A stretch of 64,000 bases of DNA from CAVQCJ01 sp963771835 (lineage in GTDB: Bacteria > Actinomycetota > Actinomycetes > Prado026): NCBI GenBank assembly GCA_963771835.1, contig CAVYVA010000001.1:620001-684000 (forward strand), in the 5' to 3' direction. The notes under the pieces are model-generated. The model worked only from the letters and a program-made list of their open reading frames with translations. It was not told the origin of the DNA and did not search any database. Below are positions 27,553 to 36,488 of the stretch, in pieces. The position numbers and the translations under genes were made by a program. Every line of letters begins with the position of its first letter. Position 1 is the first letter of the stretch.

Positions 27553-28136
27553 TCGATCCCGGCCTGCTGCAGGGCCGTGCGGGCCGCGACCAGGTCGGAG
27601 GCCTCGCTGATGACCTCGAACGAGTCGCCCAGGTCGTTGACCTCCTCGGCGCCCGCGTCGAGGACGGCCATGAGCACGTCGTCCTCGGTGAGCTCGGCCG
27701 TCTTGGGCACGAGCACGACGCCCTTGCGGCTGAACAGGTACGACACCGAGCCGGGGTCGGCCATCGTCCCACCGTTGCGGGTCATCGCCACCCGTACGTC
27801 GGACGCGGCGCGGTTGCGGTTGTCGGTGAGGCACTCGATCAGCACGGCCACGCCGGCCGGCCCGTACCCCTCGTACATGATCGTCTGGTAGTCCGCTCCC
27901 CCGGCCTCGGCACCGGACCCGCGCTTGAGCGCGCGATCGATGTTGTCGTTGGGGACCGAGTTCTTGCGGGCCTTGACGATCGCGTCGTAGAGCGTCGGGT
28001 TTCCGTCGGGGTCGCCGCCACCGGTGCGCGCCGCCACCTCGATGTTCTTGATCAGCTTCGCGAAGAGCTTGCCGCGCTTCGCGTCGACCACGGCCTTCTT
28101 GTGCTTGGTGGTCGCCCACTTGGAGTGGCCGCTCAT
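27384..28136 (-). CDS. YebC/PmpR-type regulator or translation factor
   Basis: A 250-residue TACO1/YebC family protein, intact. The N-terminus MSGHSKWATTKHKKAVVDAK is diagnostic, followed by PNDNIDRALKRGSG and YEGYGPAGVAVLIECLTDN. Members act as DNA-binding regulators or help ribosomes pass proline stretches; which applies here is unknown. It shares a four-base overlap with pdxT, matching the conserved actinobacterial order pdxS-pdxT-yebC-ruvC. Confidence 0.93.
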   Translation of the reverse strand: MSGHSKWATTKHKKAVVDAKRGKLFAKLIKNIEVAARTGGGDPDGNPTLYDAIVKARKNSVPNDNIDRALKRGSGAEAGGADYQTIMYEGYGPAGVAVLIECLTDNRNRAASDVRVAMTRNGGTMADPGSVSYLFSRKGVVLVPKTAELTEDDVLMAVLDAGAEEVNDLGDSFEVISEASDLVAARTALQQAGIDYESAEASFVPSVTVELDAEAAPKVFRLIEALEDSDDVQNVWANFDVSDEVMAAVG

Positions 28137-28777
28137 GCCGTTCCCCGCACTTCTTCGACTGCGCCTCCGGCACCGCGCACCATGGCCACGAAGTACCGGT
28201 GGACCCGATCGTCACCGGTGAGCTCGGGGTGGAATGCGGTGGCCAGCAGCGAACCCTGCTGAACGGCGACGATCCTAGCCGGGCCCTCGGAGACCGGCGC
28301 CGTCGCGAGCACCTGGACGGCCGGCCCGACCGACTCCACCCACGGGGCTCGGATGAAGACCGCGTGCAGCGGGCTGGCACCGGACGGGTCGAGCGCGTCC
28401 GAGTCGAGGTCGGCCTCGAACGAGTCCACCTGGCGCCCGAAGGCGTTCCGGCGCACGGTCATGTCGATCCCGCCGATGGTCTCCTGGTCGGGGCGGCCGT
28501 CCAGGATCCGGTCGGCGAGCATGATCATCCCCGCGCACGAGCCGTACGCCGGGAGCCCGTCGCGGACCAGCGCCCGCAGCGGCTCGAGCAGGCCGAAGGT
28601 GATCGCCAGCTTCGACATCGTCGTGGACTCACCGCCGGGCAGGACCAGCGCGTCGATGCCTGCCAGCTCGGCCGGCCGGCGCACGCCGAAGGCCCTGGCA
28701 CCCACCCGCTCGAGCGCCGACAGGTGCTCGCGGACATCGCCCTGCAGGGCGAGGACGCCGACGACCGGCGCGCTCAC
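28133..28777 (-). CDS. pdxT: Pyridoxal 5'-phosphate synthase glutaminase subunit
   Basis: PdxT hydrolyses glutamine and passes ammonia to PdxS for one-step PLP synthesis. The 214-residue class I glutamine amidotransferase has the oxyanion region LPGGESTTM, the catalytic Cys in YGSCAGMIML, and the His-x-Glu pair in ATAFHPELTGD. Overlaps pdxS and yebC by four bases each. Confidence 0.95.
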   Translation of the reverse strand: MSAPVVGVLALQGDVREHLSALERVGARAFGVRRPAELAGIDALVLPGGESTTMSKLAITFGLLEPLRALVRDGLPAYGSCAGMIMLADRILDGRPDQETIGGIDMTVRRNAFGRQVDSFEADLDSDALDPSGASPLHAVFIRAPWVESVGPAVQVLATAPVSEGPARIVAVQQGSLLATAFHPELTGDDRVHRYFVAMVRGAGGAVEEVRGTA

Positions 28778-29715
28778 CAGCCCCGGCCGGCGAACTTCTC
28801 GGACTCAGCCAGCACGTCGATGTTGATCCCGACCATGGCCTCTCCGAGCCCGCGGGAGACCTTGGCGATCACGTCGGGGTCGTCGTAGAACGTGGTGGCC
28901 TTGACGATGGCCTCGGCCCGCTGCGCGGGGTTGCCGGACTTGAAGATGCCCGACCCGACGAACACGCCCTCGGCACCCAGCTGCATCATCATCGCAGCGT
29001 CGGCGGGGGTGGCGATGCCGCCGGCGGTGAACAGGACGACCGGCAGCTTGCCGGTCTCGGCGATCTCCTTGACCAGCTCGTACGGCGCGCCGTGCTCCTT
29101 GGCCGCGGCGTACAGCTCGGACTCGTCGAGGGTCGTCAGCCGACCGATGTCGCCGCGGATCCGGCGCATGTGCCGGGTCGCCTCGACGACGTTGCCGGTG
29201 CCGGCCTCACCCTTGGAGCGGATCATCGCGGCGCCCTCGGAGATCCTCCGCAGCGCCTCGCCGAGGTTCGTCGCACCGCAGACGAACGGGACGGTGAACG
29301 CCCACTTGTCGATGTGGTGCGCCTCGTCGGCGGGGGTGAGCACCTCGGACTCGTCGACGTAGTCGACACCCAGGCTCTGCAGGACCTGCGCCTCGACGAA
29401 GTGCCCGATGCGGGCCTTGGCCATCACCGGGATGGACACCGCGGCGATGATGCCGTCGATCATGTCCGGGTCCGAGCTGCGGGCCACGCCGCCGTCGCGA
29501 CGGATGTCCGCCGGTACCCGCTCCAGTGCCATCACCGCGACCGCCCCGGCGTCCTCGGCGATCTTGGCCTGCTCGGGCGTGACGACGTCCATGATCACGC
29601 CGCCCTTGAGCATCTCGGCCATCCCGCGCTTGACGCGGGCGGTGCCGGTGCGGGGCTGGGCGCCGGTGGGTTCGTTGCTCGACCCGGTGCTGGAGCCGGT
29701 GGACACGGTCGACAC
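28774..29715 (-). CDS. pdxS: Pyridoxal 5'-phosphate synthase lyase subunit
   Basis: PdxS builds PLP from ribose 5-phosphate, glyceraldehyde 3-phosphate and ammonia. The 313-residue TIM barrel shows RVKRGMAEMLKGGVIMDVV, ALERVPADIRRDGGVARSSD, PVMAKARIGHFVEAQ with catalytic lysines, and GIATPADAAMMMQLGAEGVF. GTG 29715 is chosen: GAGGT lies upstream, and the frame further upstream is unrelated sequence. It has a Ser/Thr-rich extension of about 20 residues before the conserved core. Confidence 0.95.
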   Translation of the reverse strand: MSTVSTGSSTGSSNEPTGAQPRTGTARVKRGMAEMLKGGVIMDVVTPEQAKIAEDAGAVAVMALERVPADIRRDGGVARSSDPDMIDGIIAAVSIPVMAKARIGHFVEAQVLQSLGVDYVDESEVLTPADEAHHIDKWAFTVPFVCGATNLGEALRRISEGAAMIRSKGEAGTGNVVEATRHMRRIRGDIGRLTTLDESELYAAAKEHGAPYELVKEIAETGKLPVVLFTAGGIATPADAAMMMQLGAEGVFVGSGIFKSGNPAQRAEAIVKATTFYDDPDVIAKVSRGLGEAMVGINIDVLAESEKFAGRGW

Positions 29716-29849
29716 GGTGGGACCTCGCTGGAATTCGGGACACGCGGGACGGATGGTGCGGTGGCCCTCATCGTACGGCTCGGCAAGCCCCCCGCGTTGC
29801 CCGCGGCGGCCAATTCGGCACCCGGAGCCGCTCCACCGCGGCCCAGTGC

Positions 29850-30909
29850 TCAGCCGAGCTTGGCCGGCGTCTTCTTGTCGATGAGCAGGATCCAGATCTG
29901 GCCGCCCGCCAGCGGGAACGGCTGGCCGCCGACCATCCACTCGGTGCCGGCGGTGGCCGACGGGCGGGACCAGGTGGCCTTCCAGTACTGCCCGTCGCGC
30001 AGGATCAGCGCCGAGCCGGCGCCCACCGTCGTGCTCAGCGGCGTGTAGTTGCCGTTGTGGTCGTGGTAGATCGACCGGGTCACCGCGACGTACTGGATGA
30101 TCACCGTCGTCCCGCCGAGCTGGCCGCCCTCGGTGGCCATCGCCTTGCGGCCGTTCATGCTGGCCAGGAAGCGCCCGGCCGGCGCGCTCCACACGAACCC
30201 GACCCGGGTGGCGGGGAACGATGCGGACACCTTGGTGACCGGGGTCCCGCCGGCGGGGACCGTGTCGTCGAAGGTGAACCCGACGTCGACGGCCGTGGCC
30301 GCGTGACCGGCCCGCTTGAGCAGCACGCTGGGCGTCCCGAACAGGTTGTACGGCGCGGGCCGTTTGAAGTCGCGGTGGTAGCCGAGGCCGCCGTGGTCGT
30401 CGCTGACGTCGATCAGGTAGGCCTTCTTGAGCACCGGGAGCATCTTGGTCTGCACGCCCGAGTACGCGAACGCGACCTTGCCGAACTGGCGCAGCAGCTC
30501 GATGTCGGAGATGCGCGCGCTGCGGATCGGACCCACGGTCGTCGGGTACGTCGAGGAGTAGATGGCCATGATAGCGGCTGAGACCGCCCTCGACCTGCTC
30601 GAGGTAGACGATGTCGGCCGCCTTGAGCCCCGACCACGGGTTCGACTGCGGGGTGTTGTCGAGCTTGACCGCCAGCACCGCGTGGTCGGCCAGGCCGACC
30701 CGGCCCGACAGCAGCGACCGCTGCACGGTCGGGGTGGGGGTGGGGGTCGGCGTCTGCGACGTGGCCGCGGCGGTGACCGCTGGGCCGGCCGCCGGCGACG
30801 ACCCGCCGGAGCACGCTGCGAGCGCGAAGACGGCCGCCACGGCGGCCAGCAGAGCCGGCCCGGCAGCGCGGCGGCGCGTACCCGGGCCTCGGACGACGGT
30901 CTCGGGCAC
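29850..30909 (-). CDS. DUF3048 (YerB-like) lipoprotein (one frameshift)
   Basis: From GTG 30909 the protein has a lipoprotein signal (ALLAAVAAVFALAACSGG, lipobox LAAC), a Thr/Pro linker, and the DUF3048 start (AVKLDNTPQSNPWSGLKAAD; YLEQVEGGLSRY). At about 30571 one extra base (a G in the plus strand) shifts the frame. The domain then continues as MAIYSSTYPTTVGPIRSARI, GYHRDFKRPAPYNLFGTPSV and the C-terminal GSALILRDGQYWKATWSRPS. Joined length is about 352 residues. DUF3048 proteins are exported and of unknown function. It sits between pdxS and the PIM locus. Confidence 0.85.
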
Positions 30910-30945
30910 GGCGTGGATCTAACCATGGGTCGGACCCGAATCCGG

Positions 30946-31485
30946 TCAGGCGGGGGCCCCCAGCGCCGGCGGCGGCAGGTCGTCCATCTCGAACGCCCGC
31001 GGGTAGGGCGCCGTACCGGCCAGGTGCAGCCACCGCACCAGCCGCCGGTCGCGCAGCCCCTGGGTCGAGCGCACCGCTTCGTTGTAGAAGCGCCGGGCCA
31101 GGACGACATGGCCGCAGGACACCCGCAGCGCGTCCAGGTGCGCCGACCCGCGGCTGGTGTCGGTCAGCGCCCCCACGGTCTGCGCGTCCGGGATGGCCGC
31201 GTGCAGCGCGCCGGTGAGCTCGCTCTCGGCCCTGGGCCGCTGCGGGGGCTCGGCGGTCTGCGCGCCGTACGCCTCCTCGGCGAGGAGCACGCTGGTGGCC
31301 GGGTCGAGCAGTCCCGCATGGGCGAGCTCGAGGGCAGCGGCCGCGCGCCGGACCAGCTGCGCGTCCAGTGCGTCCCTGGCCGCCTCGACGCGGACGTGCA
31401 GCCGGTCCAGGCGGCCGGCGAGCCCGCGCAGGTAGAGCCCCACCACCGCCACGACGGCCACCGCGATCAGCCAGCGGGAGGTCAC
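30946..31485 (-). CDS. LemA-like membrane-anchored protein
   Basis: A 179-residue protein: one N-terminal membrane helix (SRWLIAVAVVAVVGLYLRGL), then an amphipathic helical region (LDRLHVRVEAARDALDAQLV) and ARRFYNEAVRSTQGLR, which resembles the helix pattern and the ARRFYN-x-AV motif of LemA proteins. LemA function is unknown. GTG 31485 overlaps the pimA stop by four bases. The equivalent position in the mycobacterial pimA locus also holds a small conserved protein, so a link to PIM or envelope assembly is possible but unproven. Confidence 0.68.
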   Translation of the reverse strand: MTSRWLIAVAVVAVVGLYLRGLAGRLDRLHVRVEAARDALDAQLVRRAAAALELAHAGLLDPATSVLLAEEAYGAQTAEPPQRPRAESELTGALHAAIPDAQTVGALTDTSRGSAHLDALRVSCGHVVLARRFYNEAVRSTQGLRDRRLVRWLHLAGTAPYPRAFEMDDLPPPALGAPA

Positions 31486-32654
31486 GGCTCGTCCCGAAGC
31501 CGGGTGAACCGGCCCAGGGCCTGACCTCGCGAGTCCTCCCGGACTTTCAGCCCGGACCAGGTCACCGTCTCGTAGACGGCCAGCACCCGCGCGGCCACGT
31601 CGGCCCAGTCGTAGTGCGCCACGAGCGCGCTGCCGGCGCTGGCGAGCTCGCCGCGCTCGGCCGGGTCGGCCAGCAGCCGGACGGCGTTCTCGGCCAGGTG
31701 GGCGCTGTCGCCGACCCGGAACAGCCGGCCGGCGTGCCCTCGGTCGAGCACGCGGTGGAAGGCCTCGATGTCGCTGGCCAGCACCGGGGTCCCCGCGGCC
31801 ATCGCCTCGAGCAGGATGATCCCGAAGCTCTCGCCGCCGGTGTTCGGCGCGACGTACACGTCGACCGACCGGAGCATCGCGGCCTTGACCTCGTCGCTGA
31901 CCAGCCCCAGGAAGTGCACCCGGTCGCGGACCGACCTGGGGATCTGCTTCTGGACCTCGGCGATGTCGCCCGGGCCGGCGACCAGCAGCCGTACGCCGGG
32001 GTGCTTGTCGGCGATCGCGGGCAGCGCGCCCAGCAGGACGTCGAGGCCCTTGCGCGGTTCGTCGATGCGGCCCAGGAAGCCCACGGCGCCGCCCTCGCCC
32101 GGCCACCCGGGCAGCAGCGGACCACCCTCGAACGCGCTCACCCGGACCCCGTTGGGGATCAGGATGGCGTCCCCGCCCAGATGCTCGACCAGGGTCTCCC
32201 TGGCGCGCTCGCTCACGGCGATCCGGGCGCTGACCTTCTCCAGCGCCGTCTGCAGGATCCCGTACGCCGCGGTCATCGCCCTGGACCGCTCCATGGACGC
32301 GTGGAACGTGGCCACGATCGGCCCGATCGCCGCCCAGCACGCCAGCAGGCCCAGGCTCGGCGACGCGGGCTCGTGCACGTGCAGGACGTCGAAGTCGCCG
32401 TCCCTGATCCACCGCCGCACCCGGGACGCGGACAGCAGCCCGAACGACAGCCGAGCGACCGACCCGTTGTAGGGGACCGGGACCGCGCGACCGGCCGGCA
32501 CGACGTACGAGGGCAGCGCGTCGTCCTCGTCGGCCGGGGCCAGCACCGAGACCTGGTGACCGAGGCGGATCAGCTCCTCGGCCAGGTCGCGCACGTGCGC
32601 CTGCACGCCTCCGGGTACGTCGAAGGAGTACGGGCTGACGAGTCCGACCCTCAT
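31482..32654 (-). CDS. pimA: Phosphatidylinositol alpha-mannosyltransferase
   Basis: PimA adds the first mannose to phosphatidylinositol at the inner membrane face. The 390-residue GT4 enzyme begins MRVGLVSPYSFDVPGGVQAH, with the membrane-association and donor regions HVHEPASPSLGLLACW, GRIDEPRKGLDVLL and the GESFGIILLEAMAAGTPV motif with both acidic residues. ATG 32654 is chosen because it overlaps the acyltransferase stop by four bases; upstream codons are inside that gene. The neighbours pgsA, acyltransferase and HIT follow the mycobacterial Rv2610c-Rv2613c order. Confidence 0.93.
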   Translation of the reverse strand: MRVGLVSPYSFDVPGGVQAHVRDLAEELIRLGHQVSVLAPADEDDALPSYVVPAGRAVPVPYNGSVARLSFGLLSASRVRRWIRDGDFDVLHVHEPASPSLGLLACWAAIGPIVATFHASMERSRAMTAAYGILQTALEKVSARIAVSERARETLVEHLGGDAILIPNGVRVSAFEGGPLLPGWPGEGGAVGFLGRIDEPRKGLDVLLGALPAIADKHPGVRLLVAGPGDIAEVQKQIPRSVRDRVHFLGLVSDEVKAAMLRSVDVYVAPNTGGESFGIILLEAMAAGTPVLASDIEAFHRVLDRGHAGRLFRVGDSAHLAENAVRLLADPAERGELASAGSALVAHYDWADVAARVLAVYETVTWSGLKVREDSRGQALGRFTRLRDEP

Positions 32655-33553
32655 CGGCGCCCCGCCGGCAGGTCGGCCAGCCAGAGGCGCTGGAGCATGT
32701 GCCAGTCCTGCGGGTGCTCGCTGATCCCCTGCTGGAACACGTCCGCGCACGCCTGCGTCATCACGGCCACCTTCTCGGCCCTCGTCCCGGTCGGCGGCAC
32801 CGGGATCTCCTCGTGGATCCGGGTCCAGGACCTACGGTCCCCGAACCACAGCGTCGCAGGAAGCAACGGCGCGCCGGAGGCGATCGCCAGAGCCGCGGGG
32901 CCGGCCGGCATCTTGGTGGGCTCGCCGAAGAACGTGACCGGGATGCCGTGCTCGGTGAGGTCGCGGTCGCCGAGCAGGCAGATCAGCCCGCCGGCCCTGG
33001 CCCGCTCCAGCAGGGTGCGGAACGGCCCGCCCTCGCCGGTCAGGGGCAGCACCTCCATGCCCAGGGACCGGCGGTAGCTCAGGAACCGCTCGTACAGGGA
33101 CTCGGGTCTGAGGCGTTCGGCGACGGTCGTGAACCGGCCGTGCGCCAGCGCCAGCCAGGCCCCGGCGTGGTCCCAGTTGCCCGAGTGCGCGAGCGTCATG
33201 ATCGCGCCGCGACCGCTCTGGACGCCTTGGACGATGTTCTCCTCGCCCACACAGGTGTGGCTGGAGAGGATCTCCTCGTGCGTCAGGTCCGGCAGCCGGA
33301 ACGCCTCGCACCAGTAGCGCATGTACGACCGCATCGACTCGCGCGACAGCTCGCGCAGCTCCCGGGTGGAGGCGTCCGGGACCACCCGTCGCAGGTTCTT
33401 CTCGAGCTGCTGGACGGACTTGCCGTGCCGCAGCCAGGCCTGGTCGGCCAGAGCGCGGAAGGTGGCGCCGGCCATCGGGGCGGGCATGCGGCGCAGCGCG
33501 CTCCACCCCGCGGCGAAGGCGAGGTCGCTGGCCTCCCCGCGCACGTCCCTCAC
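32651..33553 (-). CDS. Phosphatidylinositol mannoside acyltransferase (PatA-like)
   Basis: A 300-residue LPLAT/HtrB-family acyltransferase. The catalytic H-x4-D motif is in LAHSGNWDHAGAWLAL; other family segments are GGLICLLGDRDLTEHGIPVT and GAPLLPATLWFG. In mycobacteria the gene at this place acylates a mannose of PIM1/PIM2. GTG 33553 overlaps the pgsA stop by four bases. Confidence 0.9.
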   Translation of the reverse strand: MRDVRGEASDLAFAAGWSALRRMPAPMAGATFRALADQAWLRHGKSVQQLEKNLRRVVPDASTRELRELSRESMRSYMRYWCEAFRLPDLTHEEILSSHTCVGEENIVQGVQSGRGAIMTLAHSGNWDHAGAWLALAHGRFTTVAERLRPESLYERFLSYRRSLGMEVLPLTGEGGPFRTLLERARAGGLICLLGDRDLTEHGIPVTFFGEPTKMPAGPAALAIASGAPLLPATLWFGDRRSWTRIHEEIPVPPTGTRAEKVAVMTQACADVFQQGISEHPQDWHMLQRLWLADLPAGRR

Positions 33554-34158
33554 GCGGCCACCGCCTGACGGTGCACGTGCACGAGCCGCTGCACGACCGT
33601 GACCAGCGTGGCGGCGGCCAGCAGCGTCAGGCCGGCGGCCTGGATCCACGGGGCGTGGAAGAGCCCGGCGAAGCCGGTCGCGACCAGCGCGACGACCAGC
33701 CGCTCGCTGCGTTCGGCGATCCCCACGTCGCAGGTCATGCCCAGGCCCTCGGCGCGGGCCTTGGCGTACGACACGACCGCCCCGCCGATCAGGCAGACGG
33801 TGGTGACCGCGGCCAGCCAGGGCTGGTTCCCGCGGCCGACGAACCACCACAGCAGCGCGGTGAAGACCGCGGCGTCCGCGACCCTGTCCAGGGTGGAGTC
33901 CAGGAAGGCCCCCCACCGGCTCGACCGCCCGGCCAGGCGGGCCATGGTGCCGTCCAGCGTGTCGGAGAACACGAAGGCGGTGATCACCAGGGTGCCGACG
34001 AAGAACTCGCCCCTCGGGTAGAAGGCGAACGCCGCCGCGGTGACCCCGATCGTGCCGATCCAGGTGACCACGTCCGGGCCGATGCCCATGGCCAGCAACA
34101 GGCGCGCCGGTGGGGTGAGCAGCCGGTTGAAGAAGGCCTTGGCGTACCGGGAGAGCAT
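33550..34158 (-). CDS. pgsA: Phosphatidylinositol phosphate synthase (CDP-alcohol phosphatidyltransferase)
   Basis: A 202-residue membrane enzyme that joins inositol phosphate to CDP-diacylglycerol. The CDP-alcohol motif is complete: DTLDGTMAR (first two Asp, Gly, Ala-Arg) and GAFLDSTLD (last two Asp). About five to six membrane helices are visible (VVTWIGTIGVTAAAFAFYP; AAVTTVCLIGGAVVSYA). Position next to pimA supports the inositol substrate. First gene of the PIM unit; the 129 bases to the divergent EF-G-like gene should hold its promoter. Confidence 0.93.
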   Translation of the reverse strand: MLSRYAKAFFNRLLTPPARLLLAMGIGPDVVTWIGTIGVTAAAFAFYPRGEFFVGTLVITAFVFSDTLDGTMARLAGRSSRWGAFLDSTLDRVADAAVFTALLWWFVGRGNQPWLAAVTTVCLIGGAVVSYAKARAEGLGMTCDVGIAERSERLVVALVATGFAGLFHAPWIQAAGLTLLAAATLVTVVQRLVHVHRQAVAA

Positions 34159-34287
34159 CGTCGGCTTTCTCGAGCGGTTCCGGGAGGCGGTCCTCGGGCG
34201 GCGGTCAGCCTACCCAGCCTTGTGCTCGTCCCTGGCGTCGGTGGAGGCTGACCGGCACGGCGGCACTCGACGAGGAGGCGGTTGGCG

Positions 34288-36471
34288 ATGGCGAACAACC
34301 CGACAAGTGCTCCTGGCGGCCAGCCGGGTGGCCAGGGCAGGGCACCGGCGGCCGACCAGCCCGGCGCGATCCGCAACGTCGTCCTGGTCGGCCACACCGG
34401 AGCCGGCAAGACCACCCTGGCGGAGGCCCTGCTCGTGGCGACCGGGACGATCTCCCGAGCCGGTCGCGTCGAGGACGGCACCACGGTGAGCGACTTCGAC
34501 GAGGCCGAGCAGCGCCAGGAGCGCTCGATCTCGCTGGCGCTGGCGCCCTGCACCTGGGACGGCGTCAAGATCAACCTCCTGGACGCACCCGGCTACGCCG
34601 ACTTCGTGGGCGACCTGCGGGCCGGCCTGCGCGCCGCCGACGCCGCGCTGTTCGTGGTCTCCGCGGTGGACGGGGTGGACGGCTCGACCCGCCTGCTGTG
34701 GGAGGAGTGCGCCGCGGTCGGCGTCCCCCGCGCGGTCGTCGTGACCAAGCTGGACCACGCGCGTGCGGACTTCGAGGAGACCGTGGCGGTCTGCCAGCGG
34801 GTCTTCGGCGAGGGCGTGCTGCCGCTGTACCTGCCGATGGCTGCCGACGACGGCACCGCCGCCGGGCTCATCGGGCTGCTGTCGCAGCGCGTCTTCGACT
34901 ACTCGTCGGGCACCCGGACGGCGCGCGACCCGGACCCCGAGCACCTGCCGCTGATCGAGTCGGCCCGCAACGCGCTGATCGAGGGGATCATCGCCGAGTC
35001 CGAGGACGAGTCGCTGATGGACCGCTACCTCGAGGGCGAGGAGATCGAGGTCGCCACCCTGGTCGAGGACCTGGAGAAGGCGGTCGCGCGCGGCTCGTTC
35101 TACCCGGTGCTGGCCGCGGCCGCGACGACCGGGCTCGGCATGGACGAGCTGCTCGAGGTCATCACGTCCGGCTTCCCGTCGCCGCTCGAGCACACCGTCC
35201 CGCCGGCCACCGACCCGGCCGGAAAGCCGCGCGGCCCGCTCGCCTGCGACCCGGCCGGACCGCTGCTGGCCGAGGTGGTCAAGACGACCACCGACCCGTA
35301 CGTGGGCCGGATCAGCCTGGTCCGGGTGTTCTCCGGCACGCTGCGACCGGACACCGTCGTGCACGTGTCCGGGCACTTCGGCTCGTTCTTCGGCGAGTCG
35401 CGCGGGCACGAGGACCACGACGTCGACGAACGGATCGGCGCGCTGTCCTCTCCCCTGGGCAAGACCCAGCGGACGGTCGGCGAGGCGGCGGCCGGCGACA
35501 TCGTCGCGATCGCCAAGCTGACCAGGGCGGAGACCGGCGACACGTTGTCGGCCAAGGAGGACCCGCTGCTGATGGAGCCGTGGGTGATGCCCGACCCGCT
35601 GCTGCCGGTCGCGATCACCGCGCACGCGAAGGCCGACGACGACAAGCTCGCCCAGGGCCTGCAGCGACTGGTCGCGGAGGACCCGACGCTACGGCTGGAG
35701 AACAACCCGGAGACGCACCAGCTCGTGCTGTGGACGATGGGCGAGGCGCACGTCGACGTCCTGCTCGACCGGCTCCGCAACCGGTACGGGGTCGCGGTCG
35801 ACTCGGTGCCGCTGCGGGTGTCGCTGCGGGAGACGTTCGCAGCGCCGTCCAAGGGGCACGGGCGGCACGTCAAGCAGTCGGGCGGGCACGGGCAGTTCGC
35901 GGTCTGCGACATCGAGGTGGAGCCGCTGCCGCACGGGTCCGGGTTCGAGTTCGTCGACAAGGTCGTCGGCGGTGCGGTGCCCCGTCAGTTCATCCCCTCG
36001 GTGGAGAAGGGCGTGCGCGCGCAGATGGACCGGGGCGTGGCGGCCGGGTACCCGGTGATCGACCTGCGGGTCACGCTCGTGGACGGCAAGGCGCACAGCG
36101 TCGACTCCTCGGACATGGCGTTCCAGACGGCCGGCTCGCTGGCGCTCAAGGACGCCGCCCAGTCCGGCGCGATCCTCATGCTCGAGCCGGTCGACGAGGT
36201 GACGGTGCTGGTCGCGGACGAGTACGTCGGGGCCGTGATGAGCGACCTGTCCGGACGGCGCGGCCGGGTCGGCGGCACCGAGCCGGTCGGCGCGGGCCGC
36301 ACGCTGATCCGGGCCGAGGTGCCCGCCGTCGAGGTGACCCGCTACGCCGTCGACCTGCGCTCGCTGTCGCACGGCACGGCCACGTTCACCCGCTCGTACC
36401 TGCGCCACGACCCGATGCCCCCGCAGCTGGCCCAGAGGGTCCAGTCCGAGGCCACGACCTCGCAACCCTGA
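34288..36471 (+). CDS. Elongation factor G-like protein (EF-G2)
   Basis: A translational GTPase of about 727 residues with Walker A GHTGAGKTT, G3 DAPGYADF, and the C-terminal EF-G domains IV-V (GRHVKQSGGHGQFAVCDIEV; GYPVIDLRVTLVDGKAHSVD; PVDEVTVLVADEYVGAVMSD). The G4 motif reads TKLDHARADF, a TKxD form instead of NKxD, as in the actinobacterial EF-G2 paralogues. These lack a clear translocation role. ATG 34288 is preceded by GAGGAGG; a TTG at 34282 is the alternative. It lies inside the otherwise conserved pgsA-HIT-thrS neighbourhood. Confidence 0.88.
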   Translation: MANNPTSAPGGQPGGQGRAPAADQPGAIRNVVLVGHTGAGKTTLAEALLVATGTISRAGRVEDGTTVSDFDEAEQRQERSISLALAPCTWDGVKINLLDAPGYADFVGDLRAGLRAADAALFVVSAVDGVDGSTRLLWEECAAVGVPRAVVVTKLDHARADFEETVAVCQRVFGEGVLPLYLPMAADDGTAAGLIGLLSQRVFDYSSGTRTARDPDPEHLPLIESARNALIEGIIAESEDESLMDRYLEGEEIEVATLVEDLEKAVARGSFYPVLAAAATTGLGMDELLEVITSGFPSPLEHTVPPATDPAGKPRGPLACDPAGPLLAEVVKTTTDPYVGRISLVRVFSGTLRPDTVVHVSGHFGSFFGESRGHEDHDVDERIGALSSPLGKTQRTVGEAAAGDIVAIAKLTRAETGDTLSAKEDPLLMEPWVMPDPLLPVAITAHAKADDDKLAQGLQRLVAEDPTLRLENNPETHQLVLWTMGEAHVDVLLDRLRNRYGVAVDSVPLRVSLRETFAAPSKGHGRHVKQSGGHGQFAVCDIEVEPLPHGSGFEFVDKVVGGAVPRQFIPSVEKGVRAQMDRGVAAGYPVIDLRVTLVDGKAHSVDSSDMAFQTAGSLALKDAAQSGAILMLEPVDEVTVLVADEYVGAVMSDLSGRRGRVGGTEPVGAGRTLIRAEVPAVEVTRYAVDLRSLSHGTATFTRSYLRHDPMPPQLAQRVQSEATTSQP

Positions 36472-36488
36472 CCCAGCGGTGAGGGGGG

